From positions 62,001 to 126,000 of the forward strand of contig MOWL01000045.1 in NCBI GenBank assembly GCA_002110485.1: DNA of 64,000 bases. The letters are read 5' to 3'. Under the pieces are notes generated by a model. The model ran no database searches, had not been told where the DNA came from, and saw nothing but the letters and a program-made list of their open reading frames with translations. Source of the stretch: Emergomyces orientalis (lineage: Eukaryota; Ascomycota; Eurotiomycetes; Onygenales; Ajellomycetaceae). A program made the translations under genes and the position numbers. Each line of letters starts with the position of its first letter. Position 1 is the first letter of the stretch. Shown piece by piece: positions 1 to 10,404 of the stretch.

Positions 1-1110
1 AAAATCCCTTCTCAACTATATAGAGTATGCTCAATGATTAAAAATGAGTTCTCCTCATTAAATATTGAAAAGATTGAACACAAAAAGCTATATCCATGGA
101 AAGAAAAACTAGGCTCAATGATTTCAATTGAAATAAGCGCATTATCAAAACCAGAAGAAGCTGAGAATCATAGAAGAATAATAGAGAAAATTGATTTTAA
201 AAAGTCAATTCTAATCTATTCAGATGGTTCAATGAATGAAAATAAAGGCCTAGGAGCTGGAATAGCATATACAGAAGATAATTACAAATATACATCAGAT
301 TCATGGAATATTGGAAATGAATGTGAAGTATTTGATGCTGAATTATATGCTATTATGAAAGCTTTTAAACTGATAGAAATAAAAGCTTCAAAAAGAAAAG
401 ATATGAAAGAAGCATGGATTTTTTCAGATAGTCAAGCAGCTTTGAAAAGAATTCAAAAAAATGAAATTCATAATGGTCAAATGAATATAGAAGTAATTCT
501 AAAGATATGCAAAAGAATTCAATTAAAATATAAGACAAAGATATATCTGAGCTGGGTTCCTGCTCATATAAATATACATGGAAATGAGCTTGCTGATGAA
601 GCAGCAAAGAAAGGAACAGAACTAAATATTGCAAGTTCAAAAATAGTTTCATGGTCTTTTATTAAAAGAAAGATAAAAGAGAATTGCTTAGAAAAATGGC
701 ATAAAATATGGGAAAAACAAAGAAAAAGTCCTCACTATCTTAGATTTGAAACTAAACCTAAATGGAAATCATGCTCTATTAAGTGCAAGAAGAAGCTTTT
801 CTCCTCAATCATTCAATTGAAACTAGGTCATGGCTATTTCAAATCTTATTTGAAAAGAATATCTGATATTGAAAGTGAAAATTGTGAATATTGTGACTCT
901 CTTGAAGACCCAGAACATATCTTAATGAATTGCTCATTAAATCAAGAACTTAGAGCTGAACTGAGATATAAATATAAGCTGAGAGAAATGAATATGAAAC
1001 TACTATTTTCAACTGAAATAGGCAGTCAATATTTAATTGATTTTCTCAATGAAACTCAAATAGCTACTAGAAATCAATTCTATTTCAAAGATGAAAATAT
1101 AAATGAATGA
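1..1110 (+). CDS. LINE ORF2 C-terminal part: RNase H and Cys/His tail, 5' end outside window
   Basis: The frame is open from base 1, so the reverse transcriptase part lies outside the window; the first visible ATG is at 34. Counting from that Met, an RNase H domain carries the four acidic residues expected for catalysis: D64 (in YSDGS), E103 (in DAELYA), D132 (in FSDSQAA) and D188 (in ELADEAA), with the SWVPAH motif before the last. Near residue 280 there is a GHGYF/SYL block followed by CEYC...PEHILMNC, typical of the tail of Tad1/I-type non-LTR elements. RNase H removes RNA from the RNA/DNA hybrid during target-primed reverse transcription. The ORF is very AT-rich yet has no internal stop, unlike the neighbouring LINE. 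Family level is firm; exact clade is inferred. Confidence 0.88.
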   Translation, partial: KIPSQLYRVCSMIKNEFSSLNIEKIEHKKLYPWKEKLGSMISIEISALSKPEEAENHRRIIEKIDFKKSILIYSDGSMNENKGLGAGIAYTEDNYKYTSDSWNIGNECEVFDAELYAIMKAFKLIEIKASKRKDMKEAWIFSDSQAALKRIQKNEIHNGQMNIEVILKICKRIQLKYKTKIYLSWVPAHINIHGNELADEAAKKGTELNIASSKIVSWSFIKRKIKENCLEKWHKIWEKQRKSPHYLRFETKPKWKSCSIKCKKKLFSSIIQLKLGHGYFKSYLKRISDIESENCEYCDSLEDPEHILMNCSLNQELRAELRYKYKLREMNMKLLFSTEIGSQYLIDFLNETQIATRNQFYFKDENINE

Positions 1111-1308
1111 GAATCTGAAATATTCTTTATAAAAACTGCTAGATATTATATAATATCTCACTATTTCTTTTATACTGTGTTAGAGTCTGTCTTTTATTTC
1201 CTTTGTATTCATGTCATGAGTTATTTTGTCAATCATTAATTTATTTTCTTTGTAATCACTTGAAAATTATATGTAAAAAGAGAATATAATTATTATTATT
1301 ATTATTTC
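1111..1308 (+). repeat. LINE 3' UTR ending in an (ATT)n tail
   Basis: AT-rich, non-coding sequence follows the RNase H stop codon and ends in about six ATT triplets at 1288-1307. A short triplet tail instead of poly(A) is common at the 3' end of Tad1/I-type LINEs. The sequence changes character right after it, at 1309. Confidence 0.6.
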
Positions 1309-1341
1309 TACACCACTTGATCCCGAGAATATGTGGGGAGG
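1309..1341 (+). repeat. 33-bp motif after (ATT)n, inverted partner at 7783-7815
   Basis: Begins TACACCACTTGATCCCGAG and directly follows the (ATT)n tail of the first LINE. The reverse complement of 7783-7815 matches it with five differences, all transitions. See the paired feature. Confidence 0.7.
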
Positions 1342-1621
1342 CAGCTAGTATACAAAGTGAGAAAAACCTTGGACTATCTAGTATAGTCCTGGCCTAAAAA
1401 CCCTCTGAACAGCAAATCTATTCAACATTTATAATCACTTCAAGTACTGCGGAGCAGCTCCCGCTGCTCTTAGAGAAGATGGTGCATAGCACCGTGAGAA
1501 GACAAGAAAACCCCCTATATCACCATCACTCCTGTCTGAACATAAGAAAGACTTCTAATGAATGTGGCACCTCATGCTGTGTGTCCGCCGCTCATCGCGC
1601 AGACTTCAACGTCCTGGAGTG

Positions 1622-1692
1622 CTTGTAGCGCGCAGGCCACCCAACTCCGCGCTTGTGGCGCGCCAGTCCACCCAGATCCGCGCTTCAAGCTC
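1622..1692 (-). repeat. GC-rich minisatellite near the LINE 3' end (about 30-bp unit)
   Basis: On the minus strand, two adjacent units of 30-31 bp start AAGCGCGGA, contain GGGTGG and end GCGC(C/T)AC. The same cores occur in the minisatellite inside the endonuclease of this element at 5030-5125. Confidence 0.6.
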
Positions 1693-4401
1693 ACTATCTC
1701 CTGGTAGGGCCTCGCTCTTCGCGCCCTTCACTCCCTGATATGCGCCAGCCGCGTTTCTTAGTTGTGCTGTGCATCTCATTCCGCCCTTCTCTCACTTAAC
1801 ACCTTGGCTAGGAAGAACTGTCTGAGAATGTTCTGCTTGAGCCATCACTTGGTGAGCCTGTGCAGTTCTTTCTTGATGTCCAGCAACCACTTCTTATTCA
1901 CTCTGCCCTTCTGCTCCAGCTCCGCGCGTTTCTCACTGAATTGTGTACAGTGTATCATCACATGCAGCACCGTTTCATGCTCATATCCACATGGACATTT
2001 TGGTGTGGGGAAGTCAGGAACTCTTCTTCTGTGAAGGAACACTGCAAGGCCTGTCTTGCCAGTATGCAGCTGGACTATCAATGAGTTTCGGGCCTTGCTC
2101 AGGCCCTCATGCCATCTTAGTAGCTCTACATTCAGGGGCCTGTCAAACAGTTCTTCTCATGGTGTTGTGCATGCTCTTCATCTGTTCTGTCATCTTATCA
2201 TTGCCTCCTCCCTCACTCATCTCTTGAAGACTCAGTTATGCACACTGTTTTCTTGTCTTTTCTGCTTTTTCAGTTGCTTTGTCTGTCTCACTCAATTTAC
2301 ACTCCACCCCTGCTGCATGCTCACTGGGTGCAGTACTGCCTCCACTGACTGCATTCCTCTGTTATTCCTTCTGCGAAGTCTGGCTCTGACCTGCACACAT
2401 GCCTGTTTTATCTGCTCCGTGATTTCTGACTCCTTAAGCTGCTCAGTTGCTCTGGCCACCACACTGTCTAGATGTATCTTCAGAGGCAGTGTGGCTGTCT
2501 CCGCCTCCAGTGAGGTGATTGAAGTAGCTCTGTAGACCCCTGCAATGATCTGTAGGCATTTATTTTGAATCTTCTCCAGGCTGGCTAGCAGCTGGCGTTG
2601 ATGTCGCGGTTCATGTTGTGTCGCCTGTGGTTGATGCCATGCCAGCGCTCCGTATCCTATTGCGGGCCTTATCACTGCATTGTAGACCCTCCGGGCATGC
2701 TGCAGTGGCAGGCCCCAGGTTGATTGTGTTGTCTGAGTTAGGGCACCTATCTGCGATTTCGCTCTGCCTACCATCTTACTGACATGGCTACGCCACCTCA
2801 GCTTAGGGTCAAACCAGATGCCTAGCACCCGCATCTCCCTCTGTGGCTTGATCACTTGCTGTGGCAGTTGCAGTGAGTGTTCTAGATTGAATCTAGTTCT
2901 TGTTCTGATAAAGTGCATGAGCTCATACTTCTGTGATGCAAAGATTGCTCCATGTCTGCTCACTCAAAGCTCACAGCTGGCATGGATCCGCGCCAGATGC
3001 GCACAATTTGCTTCAGTTGAGTCACCATATGCTAGAATGTTCACATCATCTACAAATTCTATACAGCTGATGAGCTCACTTTGCAGTGTACATATTCTGA
3101 GCAACTTCTCATTATAGAATAAGAACAGAATGAGTGACAAGAGTGATCTCTGTGAAATGTCTGCATTCATTTCAAAGACTTCAGTTTTCTGCTCATCAAA
3201 TACTAGTGTCGCCTTGCACCCCTGCATGAATGAGTTGACTCATTCAGTCAGCTGTCTGAGCAGTTCTCTTTTTCTTAGAATGTGCACTAGGCGATTTCTG
3301 AGCACTCTGTCATAGACCTCTGAGATGTTCAGTGACAGCACTGAGATCACTGCTTTCTGCTCCTCTCACACTGTGCAAATCTGCACCAGTAACAGAGCAA
3401 TTGCTGTTTCTGTGAAGCAGTCTCCTCACACTCTCATTTGCTGAGCTGATAGCATTCCATGTTTCTCTGTCAGAGACCTTATTTCCTTGACTGTTGCAGC
3501 CTCTACAATTTTATCTAGAGTGTCAAGTAGTGCAATTGGCCTTCAGACTCTCACTTCACTGTAGTTCTTCTTTCCTGGCTTCTTGAGCACCACCGTGCGC
3601 GCTGTTTTGAATATCTGTGAGTAGTACTCCCAATGCCAGCAGGCCTGTGTAAGCTCAGTTATTGCTGTGATGAACCTTGGGTCTAGCATTTTAAGAAAGT
3701 GGTTGGGGATGCTGTTGACACTCAGGGCCTTGTCATTCGGAAGCCTAGTAATCAGCGCTGCCATGGCCTCCTCTGTGAGCACTACTATGTCAGTCACACT
3801 TCGCGGCTGCGTTCCCACGTTCATGTCATCTTCCCTTGCTGCCAAAGACTCTGGGAAGAACTGTGCCTGTAGTAGTTCAGTCTTGTTCTGAAATGCAGTG
3901 ACTCGCACCTCAGTTTCATCCAAGGCCTCTGGCATTTCTCTAAGCAGTGGCAGTCTTGCCGGTTGCTTGGTCTCGTTGGTGTGTGTGTGACCCCACTTTG
4001 CCAGCTTTCAGAGCAGTTTAGAATCCATGCCAGCACTGTTCATTAGATTGTGGAAGCTGGCAGTCTTGGCCAGCTTTATTTCCTTGTTTCATCTGTTGTG
4101 AGCATGTCTTCTTTTCTTCTCAGTGCTGTCTGCATTCCTCATGATTCTCTTGTACTCACTCACTGCCTGTGTCACTCTGTTGGACCACCACAAGCGACTC
4201 TGCTTGCAGATGTGTGCATGTTTAGCATGTTTCTCTGCTAGCTCATTGATGAATTCACTCAGATAGTTTGCATAGCAATCAATCTCTGCTGTTGAGTCAA
4301 AGCTGTTGCAACATTGTAGCTCTTGACAGTTCTTTTGCAGCTGCTGTATATTCACTTGCCGCCAGTTGCGTTTTTCCCTTAGTACCACAGGTATGTCAAT
4401 G

Positions 4402-4746
4402 ACTAACTATGAGAGATTTTTAAATGGTAGAATGTTCGCGTACGAATGAAAAAGTGAAGTTAAAAATTGAATTTTTTGGGCTCCCCCCCTCCTCCATATC
4501 TACAGGTTTTCCACGGCTTTTTATAACCATGAATCTCTCGCTAGCTATATTACAAAATATGCCCATATAGGGGCATGTTACATACAATAATCAATAGTCT
4601 GTCATATACCAAATGAAATATCCAAATTAGGTGGAAACTAGGAGAAAAATAACGATAGTAGATGGAGTGGCGTATTTGGTGGAGATTTGAATGGTTCGAT
4701 GCATCCGTTTGGCGCTTGATTAATAATCAGGTGTTTGACACTAACT
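4402..4746. mobile_element. 331-bp insertion inside LINE ORF2, flanked by 7-bp direct repeats
   Basis: ACTAACT occurs at 4402-4408 and again at 4740-4746. Removing 4409-4739 plus one repeat joins the end of the endonuclease reading frame (SDHLPVVTKLV) to the next ORF2 segment without a break, so this is a later insertion. The insert is AT-rich, has a C-run near 4486, codes for nothing and has no obvious terminal inverted repeats or poly(A). A TG start and CA end can be drawn one or two bases inside the repeats, but a 7-bp duplication does not suit an LTR. Class unknown. Confidence 0.7.
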
Positions 4747-5029
4747 TAGTGACCACTGGTAGATGATCTGATGTCATATCCGCCTTGTGTGCGACCTGGC
4801 ATTTCAGTACCCCTGCACTCAGGTTCTCTGAGAGAAAGATTAGGTTCAAGATGATGCTGGTGCTTCTGCAGTTCTGCCATGTAATCTCTCCCTGTGGTGT
4901 TGCCAGCTGCAGTCCGAGAGCATTCACCTGTGCTATGAGCTCCCATGCCAGGTCAAAGTCCTGTCTCACTCGCTCACCTCCCCACTTTGAGTGATGCACA
5001 TTGAAGTCTCCCAGCACCACTACCTCCGC

Positions 5030-5125
5030 CTGCCGCGCTTCCGCACCCTGACTTTGCGCTTGTTGCGCGTCTGCACCCTGATCTCGCGCTTGTTGCGCAC
5101 ATCGCCCCTGAGTTCGCGCTGGTAG
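5030..5125 (-). repeat. In-frame 30-bp minisatellite within the LINE endonuclease
   Basis: On the minus strand, units of 30 bp begin GCGCAACAAGCGC and contain TCAGGGTGC. Each codes for about ten residues of the type AQQARDQGAD. The array sits in a loop just before the GDFNVHH motif and keeps the frame. Confidence 0.7.
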
Positions 5126-5869
5126 CGAGGCCTCGGCCTCCTCCACCACCGCTTGTAGCTCAAGGATGGGGGAACTCTCTGGCACAGTTGTGTAGCTGCC
5201 TGGTGGAGCAGCGTAGACATTGAGCATTAGTAGTGGTCCTCTTACCGTGTTCACAGTGAGCAATGCCATGGATTCTGTAATGACCCTGACCTCCCATGCT
5301 GTTGCCTTCAGTCTTTTGTTAATGAGGAAGCTCACCCTGGCCTTCTTGATCTGCATGCCTGCCTGCCAGAATTCACAGTTGGTCAGGCATGTTGTACCCC
5401 TTTCAGATTCCCTCTGCATCCATGGTTCCTGCAGTGTGATGATGTCATAGTTTAATACTGTTTCAGGCTTGGCCAGTAATGTGTTCATCACCTTGTCTGA
5501 GTTATGCACATTGTATTGTAGTATATGAACTTGCTCACTCATGGTTCACCCATGTCTTGGTCCTGCGTGGAGTCTGGTCGCGCTGGGCGTGCATAGCCAC
5601 TGAGTGAGCTCTGTTGCTGCGTGCCAGCTCTTGTCACATTCATGGGTCTGCTGATCTTGTGCTGAACAATCAGAGAATTCTCTTCTGTGATTCTACTATG
5701 CTTTCTGAAAGTGATTCAATTCTTCTCATCTAATATTTGCATTATAAAGTGTCTTGACTGGTTCTTGAGAGTTTTCTTGATCAGTGAAATTGCAGTCTGT
5801 TATTCAGAGCATCTTGCAGATCATACTGAGTGATCTTCTTCACAGTTACAGCAGACTGTCTTTTTTTCT

Positions 5870-7023
5870 TTCAGTGCTGTGAAGTAGGTCTTGTTTGTAT
5901 GTCTCTCTGCTGCACAGTGCCCACAGATATCACCCTTGCGGCAGAATCTGGCTATGTGTCCATATTGCTGGCAGCTGTAGCATCAGGTGATCTGAGCCTC
6001 TCTGTGGAAGATTTCAATCATGCAGAATTCATTTTCCAGAATGATGTCATTCTCCATCAGCATGTTTGCCTGCTGTGGTGTGGCTACATGTAGAATAATG
6101 CTTTCATGAGACTGCTGCTGTTTAGCTAGCTGCTTTGTGACTCTGTGAATGAGTACTCTGCATCTGAGAGATGAGTTCTGCTTGTAGACATTCTTCACTA
6201 TTTTATCTGAGTTAATTCAGCTAATAATACTGATAGATGCACTCTTGATTAATACTGTATACATTTTCTTTCTCATGTGTGTCTTGTTGTCTCATTTCTT
6301 CACTCATTCATTACTTTTTATCAGCTCAGCCTTCATGCTGGGGTTGTCTGTGATCAGAATCAGATCATCACTAGACATGTATCTTGCTGCAACTATGATG
6401 TCAGTGATTATATCTTTGATGGTCTCATTTATCTTTCTCACAATGGTCTCTGAGGTGTGTTCCTTCACTGACAGTGTGTCACAGTTGTGATGAGATACTA
6501 TAATCTCTCTAAGTACATGCTCTGTCATAATCTTGTCTGAAGACTCTTCACTGGCCACCACATGTGCCCATGAGAGCCTACTGTTCAGCATGTTGTGTCT
6601 TTTATTCTGTTGAAATGTGCTAGTAGCACTCTTCAGTCTCTCTAGTATTCTATTCAGCAAATTGTTCTTGAACTCTTTCATAACTCTCAGAATCTGCTGA
6701 ATATACTGTAATTTTTTCTTATTTATTTTCTTATCTCTCTCTCTCTCTCTAAGAGCTTCAGTGATTTTGCTAAGTGTTGTAGCTATTTCTTCTGCAGTTT
6801 CTTTATTTCTCTGTTTCACTCTCAGCATGCATTGCACTGCATGCGCGCCCACCCCCCTCTCAACCACACGCACGCCAGCTGCCTCAACCATGGTGATTGA
6901 GGGTGTACAAGCGTGTAGGTGTAAATGGCAGCCCTTTATGACCTGGTTAGAATTGTGATATAGCTTTAAAAAGAATAAAAAGTTTTTGTTGAGATCTGAA
7001 ATTTTTAAGATCTTAGAAACCAT
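5870..7023 (-). pseudogene. LINE ORF1 (gag-like) with CCHC zinc knuckles, broken
   Basis: The first open piece (7023-6304, 239 aa) starts at ATG and contains a charged, Lys/Glu/Arg-rich stretch likely to form a coiled coil, then RKINETIKD...ITDNPSMKAEL, a conserved pattern of ORF1 proteins of I/Tad-type LINEs. A second piece (6198-5983) and, after an in-frame TGA, the knuckle CYSCQQYGHIARFC with a following CGHC close the ORF. The protein would package the element RNA. A run of CT repeats at about 6737-6751 lies in the coiled-coil part. The stops show it is not functional here. Confidence 0.78.
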
Positions 7024-7782
7024 AATAAAAAAAAGAGAATATAAATAATCTTTAAAGATATTTATAAAAAAAATAATAAAAAATAAAAAATCAATTTGCT
7101 GACTATTCTGGGCTGGAATTCAAGTATTGCAAGTGCTATTTATTTGAAGAAAAAATGTATATTAATTAGTTTTAAAGTTAGAAAAATCCTGAGACTCTTT
7201 AAATCTCAGGTAGATATCATAGTCTCTGACTGCATATATCTATAATGGAAGAATAATAATAATAACTATTAAATATCAAAGAAAAGCTACACTGTCTAAC
7301 AAAATAATGAATTAAGCAGAGAATTCTATCACAGTTCTCACTAACAAAGACACTGAGTGTTTATTAAACAGAGAAACAGTGATCTATCACATCTCAATCA
7401 AGCATACACAGACCACAATTGACACCATGCTGAAACCGCGCTGGAAGCATACTCATTATATGAAATCAGCACTCATAGCACATCTCCATGCTCAATTCAT
7501 GCTAAAGGCGCGACCTTCTATGTTCTAGAGCACAGTTGGCGCCTTTCACTCACTCACTCACATGCAGGCATGTTTTTCAAAGTGTTCAGTGTAATTTTTA
7601 TTTATTTTATCTCTTTTTTTCTCATCTTATTCTCTTCTCTTTTCTTGAGAACAGCAGTTGCTGGTTCCCAGTAATTTGAAGTCTCATGAAAATTGTTGCA
7701 TACATTTATTAGTGCATGAAATTTTTAATTCAGTGATAAACTCTCTTATTGCATGATTTTTCTTGTTAGATAAAATAGATAG

Positions 7783-7836
7783 TCTTCCCACATATCCTTG
7801 AGATTAAGTGGTGTATAATATAATAATAATAATAAT
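7783..7836 (-). repeat. Inverted partner of the 1309 motif plus (TAA)n tract
   Basis: On the minus strand an (ATT)n tract (7816-7836) is followed by TACACCACTTAATCTCAAG, matching the sequence after the (ATT)n tract at 1288-1307. It may mark the 5' end of the minus-strand LINE, a preferred target for insertion, or terminal inverted repeats of a larger unit; the sequence alone does not settle this. Confidence 0.65.
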
Positions 7837-8953
7837 ATACACGCAACTATTCCAGAGAATTTTAACCCCTTCCCCCCTTCACCTCCGCCATTCTGCTTAC
7901 AGAACATGCCCTCACCCGAACACTCGGGGGGGGTTCATCAACCTTAGCAATTCTCGCGTTTCAATGAAAGTTATTAATAATTCTTTGCTTTCTAAGCTCA
8001 GAACAAATGTAGTATCAACCATGACAACCACTTCTCATTATCCTCACTAAGGTTTAGTTATATGCCAAATCAAGTTGTTGGAATTAATGAATCCTTCTGC
8101 AAGTGACAGCAGAACAATAAAAAAAAAATAGATTTAACTGTGCGTAACTCTTCGGCCATGCCCTACTAATCGGTTCCATTGTTAAGTGACCTTTGATATA
8201 TGATCGGAATCGCCGTTCAGGAACGGCGACTGAGATTGCCTGAGCTGAATTTGTGCATTTGTTAGAGCGATGAGTACTGTCCTCTCCAACCTTGCGAAGA
8301 GAATAGTGAAGCGCCGGGAACTTGTACTCTCCCTACGCGCTCGTTCGTAGGTTTATATCAGGCCCCTGCAGAAAGGAAATAAGAAATAGAAATTATAATT
8401 TAACTTCCACAAGTATACTCAGAGGAGGCTATGTGTGTATGAGACACGAACTGGTATTCATCCTAGGGGTGAGCGTATTCCAACTTCTAGCCGCCAGAGA
8501 ATAAAGTAGAACATGGCAGGGCAAAAGCAAAGGCAACGATAATGGTGCGAGAACGACTGGATGGATTGAGCTATTGAGTAGAAATAGAAACAGGGCATGT
8601 CCATGAAGATCAAAAGAAATATCTGGTTAAAAAAAAAGAAAGAAAAAAAAAAGGACCGGAGCGTTCAAGAAATCAAATTGCTGGGTCATGCTTCCTTTTC
8701 AATTGTTTTTTGTAACTTGATAATTGTTTTTCAAGGTGCCTCTCCGCCGTTTTCAATTTTCGGAGAGTGAGAGGCAAGCAAAAGAGTTTGCACGAACCCG
8801 AACGAATTGTTCATATTAAAAAGCACACTTGCAAAAGGAAAAGTTATACATATATAAGAGAAAAGAGCAAGGTTAGGTAGGAGGTAAAATAGGTTCGAGA
8901 AAAACTGGAGGAAAAACCAAACCAAATATCGTGAGAAGGGTATCGCTGCAATC

Positions 8954-8988
<35 letters not shown>

Positions 8989-9166
8989 AATCTGACCGCC
9001 AGACCATGCCCAAAGAAATACCGGGAAATTAAATAAAGGGGATTATAAGTAGAGAGAGCCAAAGAGAGAAGATGGGGTACAAAAAGGAGCTAGCTCGTTG
9101 AACGTTCATCAACATCAACATCAACATCAATACGGAGTGAGGACGATATTTTACCGCCGCAAACCT
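7837..9166. other. Intergenic stretch, no gene seen; long A-tract and hexamer repeats
   Basis: Only short, unconvincing open frames are present. It holds an A-run of about 30 bases at 8957-8986 and a (CATCAA)n hexamer run at about 9106-9130, just past the stomatin-like gene's 3' end. Base composition returns to normal after about 7850, so the LINE block ends near there. Confidence 0.7.
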
Positions 9167-10404
9167 TTAGATGTTCTCAATCACGTGGGCCTTCATTGCC
9201 TGTTGAAACCCGTCAGTATCCCCTTCAAACATCTGGCCATACTGACTCGGGCCCTCCCCAGCGGCATCGGCGGCTCGAAGCTGGTCTTGGACAGTCTGGT
9301 TTATTGCCGGTAAGAAAATCACTTTACTGTTAGCTGTCTTGGCCATTGCTTGCATGGTTTCGAGATATCTGATTTGCATGGCGGGAGCGGAGGAGAGGAT
9401 GTTGGCGGCGGTTCTCATGAGCTATAGCGTGCAACGATGTTAGTTGAATGAAAGTACGTATATGTATATGGGAGAATGGGTCTACGAACCTTAGCTGATT
9501 CCACCTCTGCGCGGGCGGCGATAACTTTACTCTCTCCAATACGCTTGGATTGTGCAGCCATCGACAAGGAGTCTTGCAGCTCATTGCTGAAGATGATATC
9601 CTTAATCAGCATGGACTCGACCTGGACACCCCAGCCCGCAGCAACTTCCTCGATGATCTCTCCGATCGATTGGGCGACTTCTTCCCGGCGTTCGATGACA
9701 TCCTGCAACACACGCGCTCCGACAACATGGCGGAGGGTGGTCTGGGTCCGTTCAACAAGCGCCTGGCGAATATTTGTGATGCCAAAGGCAGCTTTGTGAG
9801 GAGAGGTGATGTGGTAATAGATAACGGAGGTCAGATTCAAGGTAACATTATCTTTCGTCATGCAAACCTGTCGCGGAACCTCGACGATCTGGATCTTCAC
9901 GTCGACGGTAGTCAAACGTTCGCTGAGAGGATTGACCTTGACAAGACCTGGGTCGACGGCGCGTTCGAAGCGACCGAACCGCGTCACCAAGCCGACTTCA
10001 CCTTGAGCAATAGGCTTGAAGGGGTTGGGGCAGCAGAAGCAGCAAGGGATGGCGCCTAAGAAACCAATGGTTTCACCCAGCGTGTGAACTGGATAGAAAT
10101 TTGATATCAGTTTGTTGTTGCTGTTGTTTTTTTTTTTTTTTTTTTTTTTTCAAGAACGGAAGTCGCCAGTCGGTGAAGTCCACTTACTCATCGACGCATA
10201 CCATCCGTGGACGGTGGCATCACCATCGGGATGCCTGAGTACCTGTGCATAACTGGGCTGTAAATCCTCAAGGCGCGCTGGCTGCACAGTCACAATCCCG
10301 TTGTTCGAAGGTCGAAAGCCCACATCGGTGGGGAGTGGCCCTGATGATGGCGCTTTGTGGTTGGGCGCCAGATGAGTGGATTCCTCCCAGTTTTGCGCGG
10401 ACAT
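9167..10404 (-). CDS. Stomatin/Band 7-like SPFH domain protein
   Basis: Three exons on the minus strand: 10404-10188, 10088-9490 and 9421-9167, 356 aa. Splice sites are GTAAGT/CAG and GTTCGT/TAG, and the frame is kept across both. Residues 73-95 form a short hydrophobic segment with a Cys cluster (CCFCCPNPF), suited to a membrane hairpin and palmitoylation. The SPFH domain follows (VGLVTRFGRFERAVDPGL, QTTLRHVVGARVLQDVIERRE, ESMLIKDIIFSNELQDS) and a helical C-terminus (ANILSSAPAMQIRYLETMQAM). Family members oligomerise on the cytosolic face of membranes and organise lipid domains; in fungi some mark hyphal tips. Intron 1 contains a long A-run on the coding strand. The start ATG is the first in frame. 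Confidence 0.9.

Larger units (their letters stand above)
1845..5542 (-). pseudogene. LINE ORF2: endonuclease and reverse transcriptase, broken
   Basis: It starts at an ATG at 5542. The exonuclease-endonuclease-phosphatase domain is intact to about 4747, with the LQYNVHNS, LQEPW, GDFNVHHSKWGG and SDHLPVV motifs expected for the nicking enzyme. A 331-bp insertion then interrupts it. The reverse transcriptase follows in pieces: RT fingers/palm at 3935-3543, the FVDDVNILAYG catalytic box at 3227-2964, and the thumb at 2963-2292. A tail with CPCGYEHETVLHVMIHC sits at 2081-1845. In-frame stops separate the pieces. It would have nicked target DNA and copied the element RNA at the nick. A repeat-encoded run of about ten-residue units precedes GDFNVHH. 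Confidence 0.85.
1309..7815 (-). mobile_element. Near full-length, degenerate non-LTR retrotransposon (Tad1/I-like), minus strand
   Basis: Reading on the minus strand, the order is 5' leader (about 7815-7024), ORF1 with a coiled coil and CCHC knuckles (7023-5870), ORF2 with an endonuclease (5542-4747), reverse transcriptase (4388-2292) and a C-terminal Cys/His piece (2081-1845), then about 500 bp of 3' sequence. The outer limits are set by (ATT)n or (TAA)n tracts on both sides, each next to copies of one 33-bp sequence in inverted orientation. Multiple in-frame stops and a 331-bp insertion make it inactive. Many changes look like C-to-T or G-to-A transitions, in keeping with repeat-induced point mutation, but that was judged by eye only. 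Confidence 0.8.

Noticed and set aside
4409..4739. SINE interpretation from a B-box-like GGTTCGATGC at about 4696
   Set aside because: The box lies at the wrong end and no proper A box precedes it.
4409..4739. Solo LTR interpretation
   Set aside because: TG/CA ends do not abut the repeats, and the duplication is 7 bp rather than 5.
9476..10059. Two plus-strand ORFs over the stomatin-like gene
   Set aside because: Antisense to a clear SPFH domain with good splice sites.
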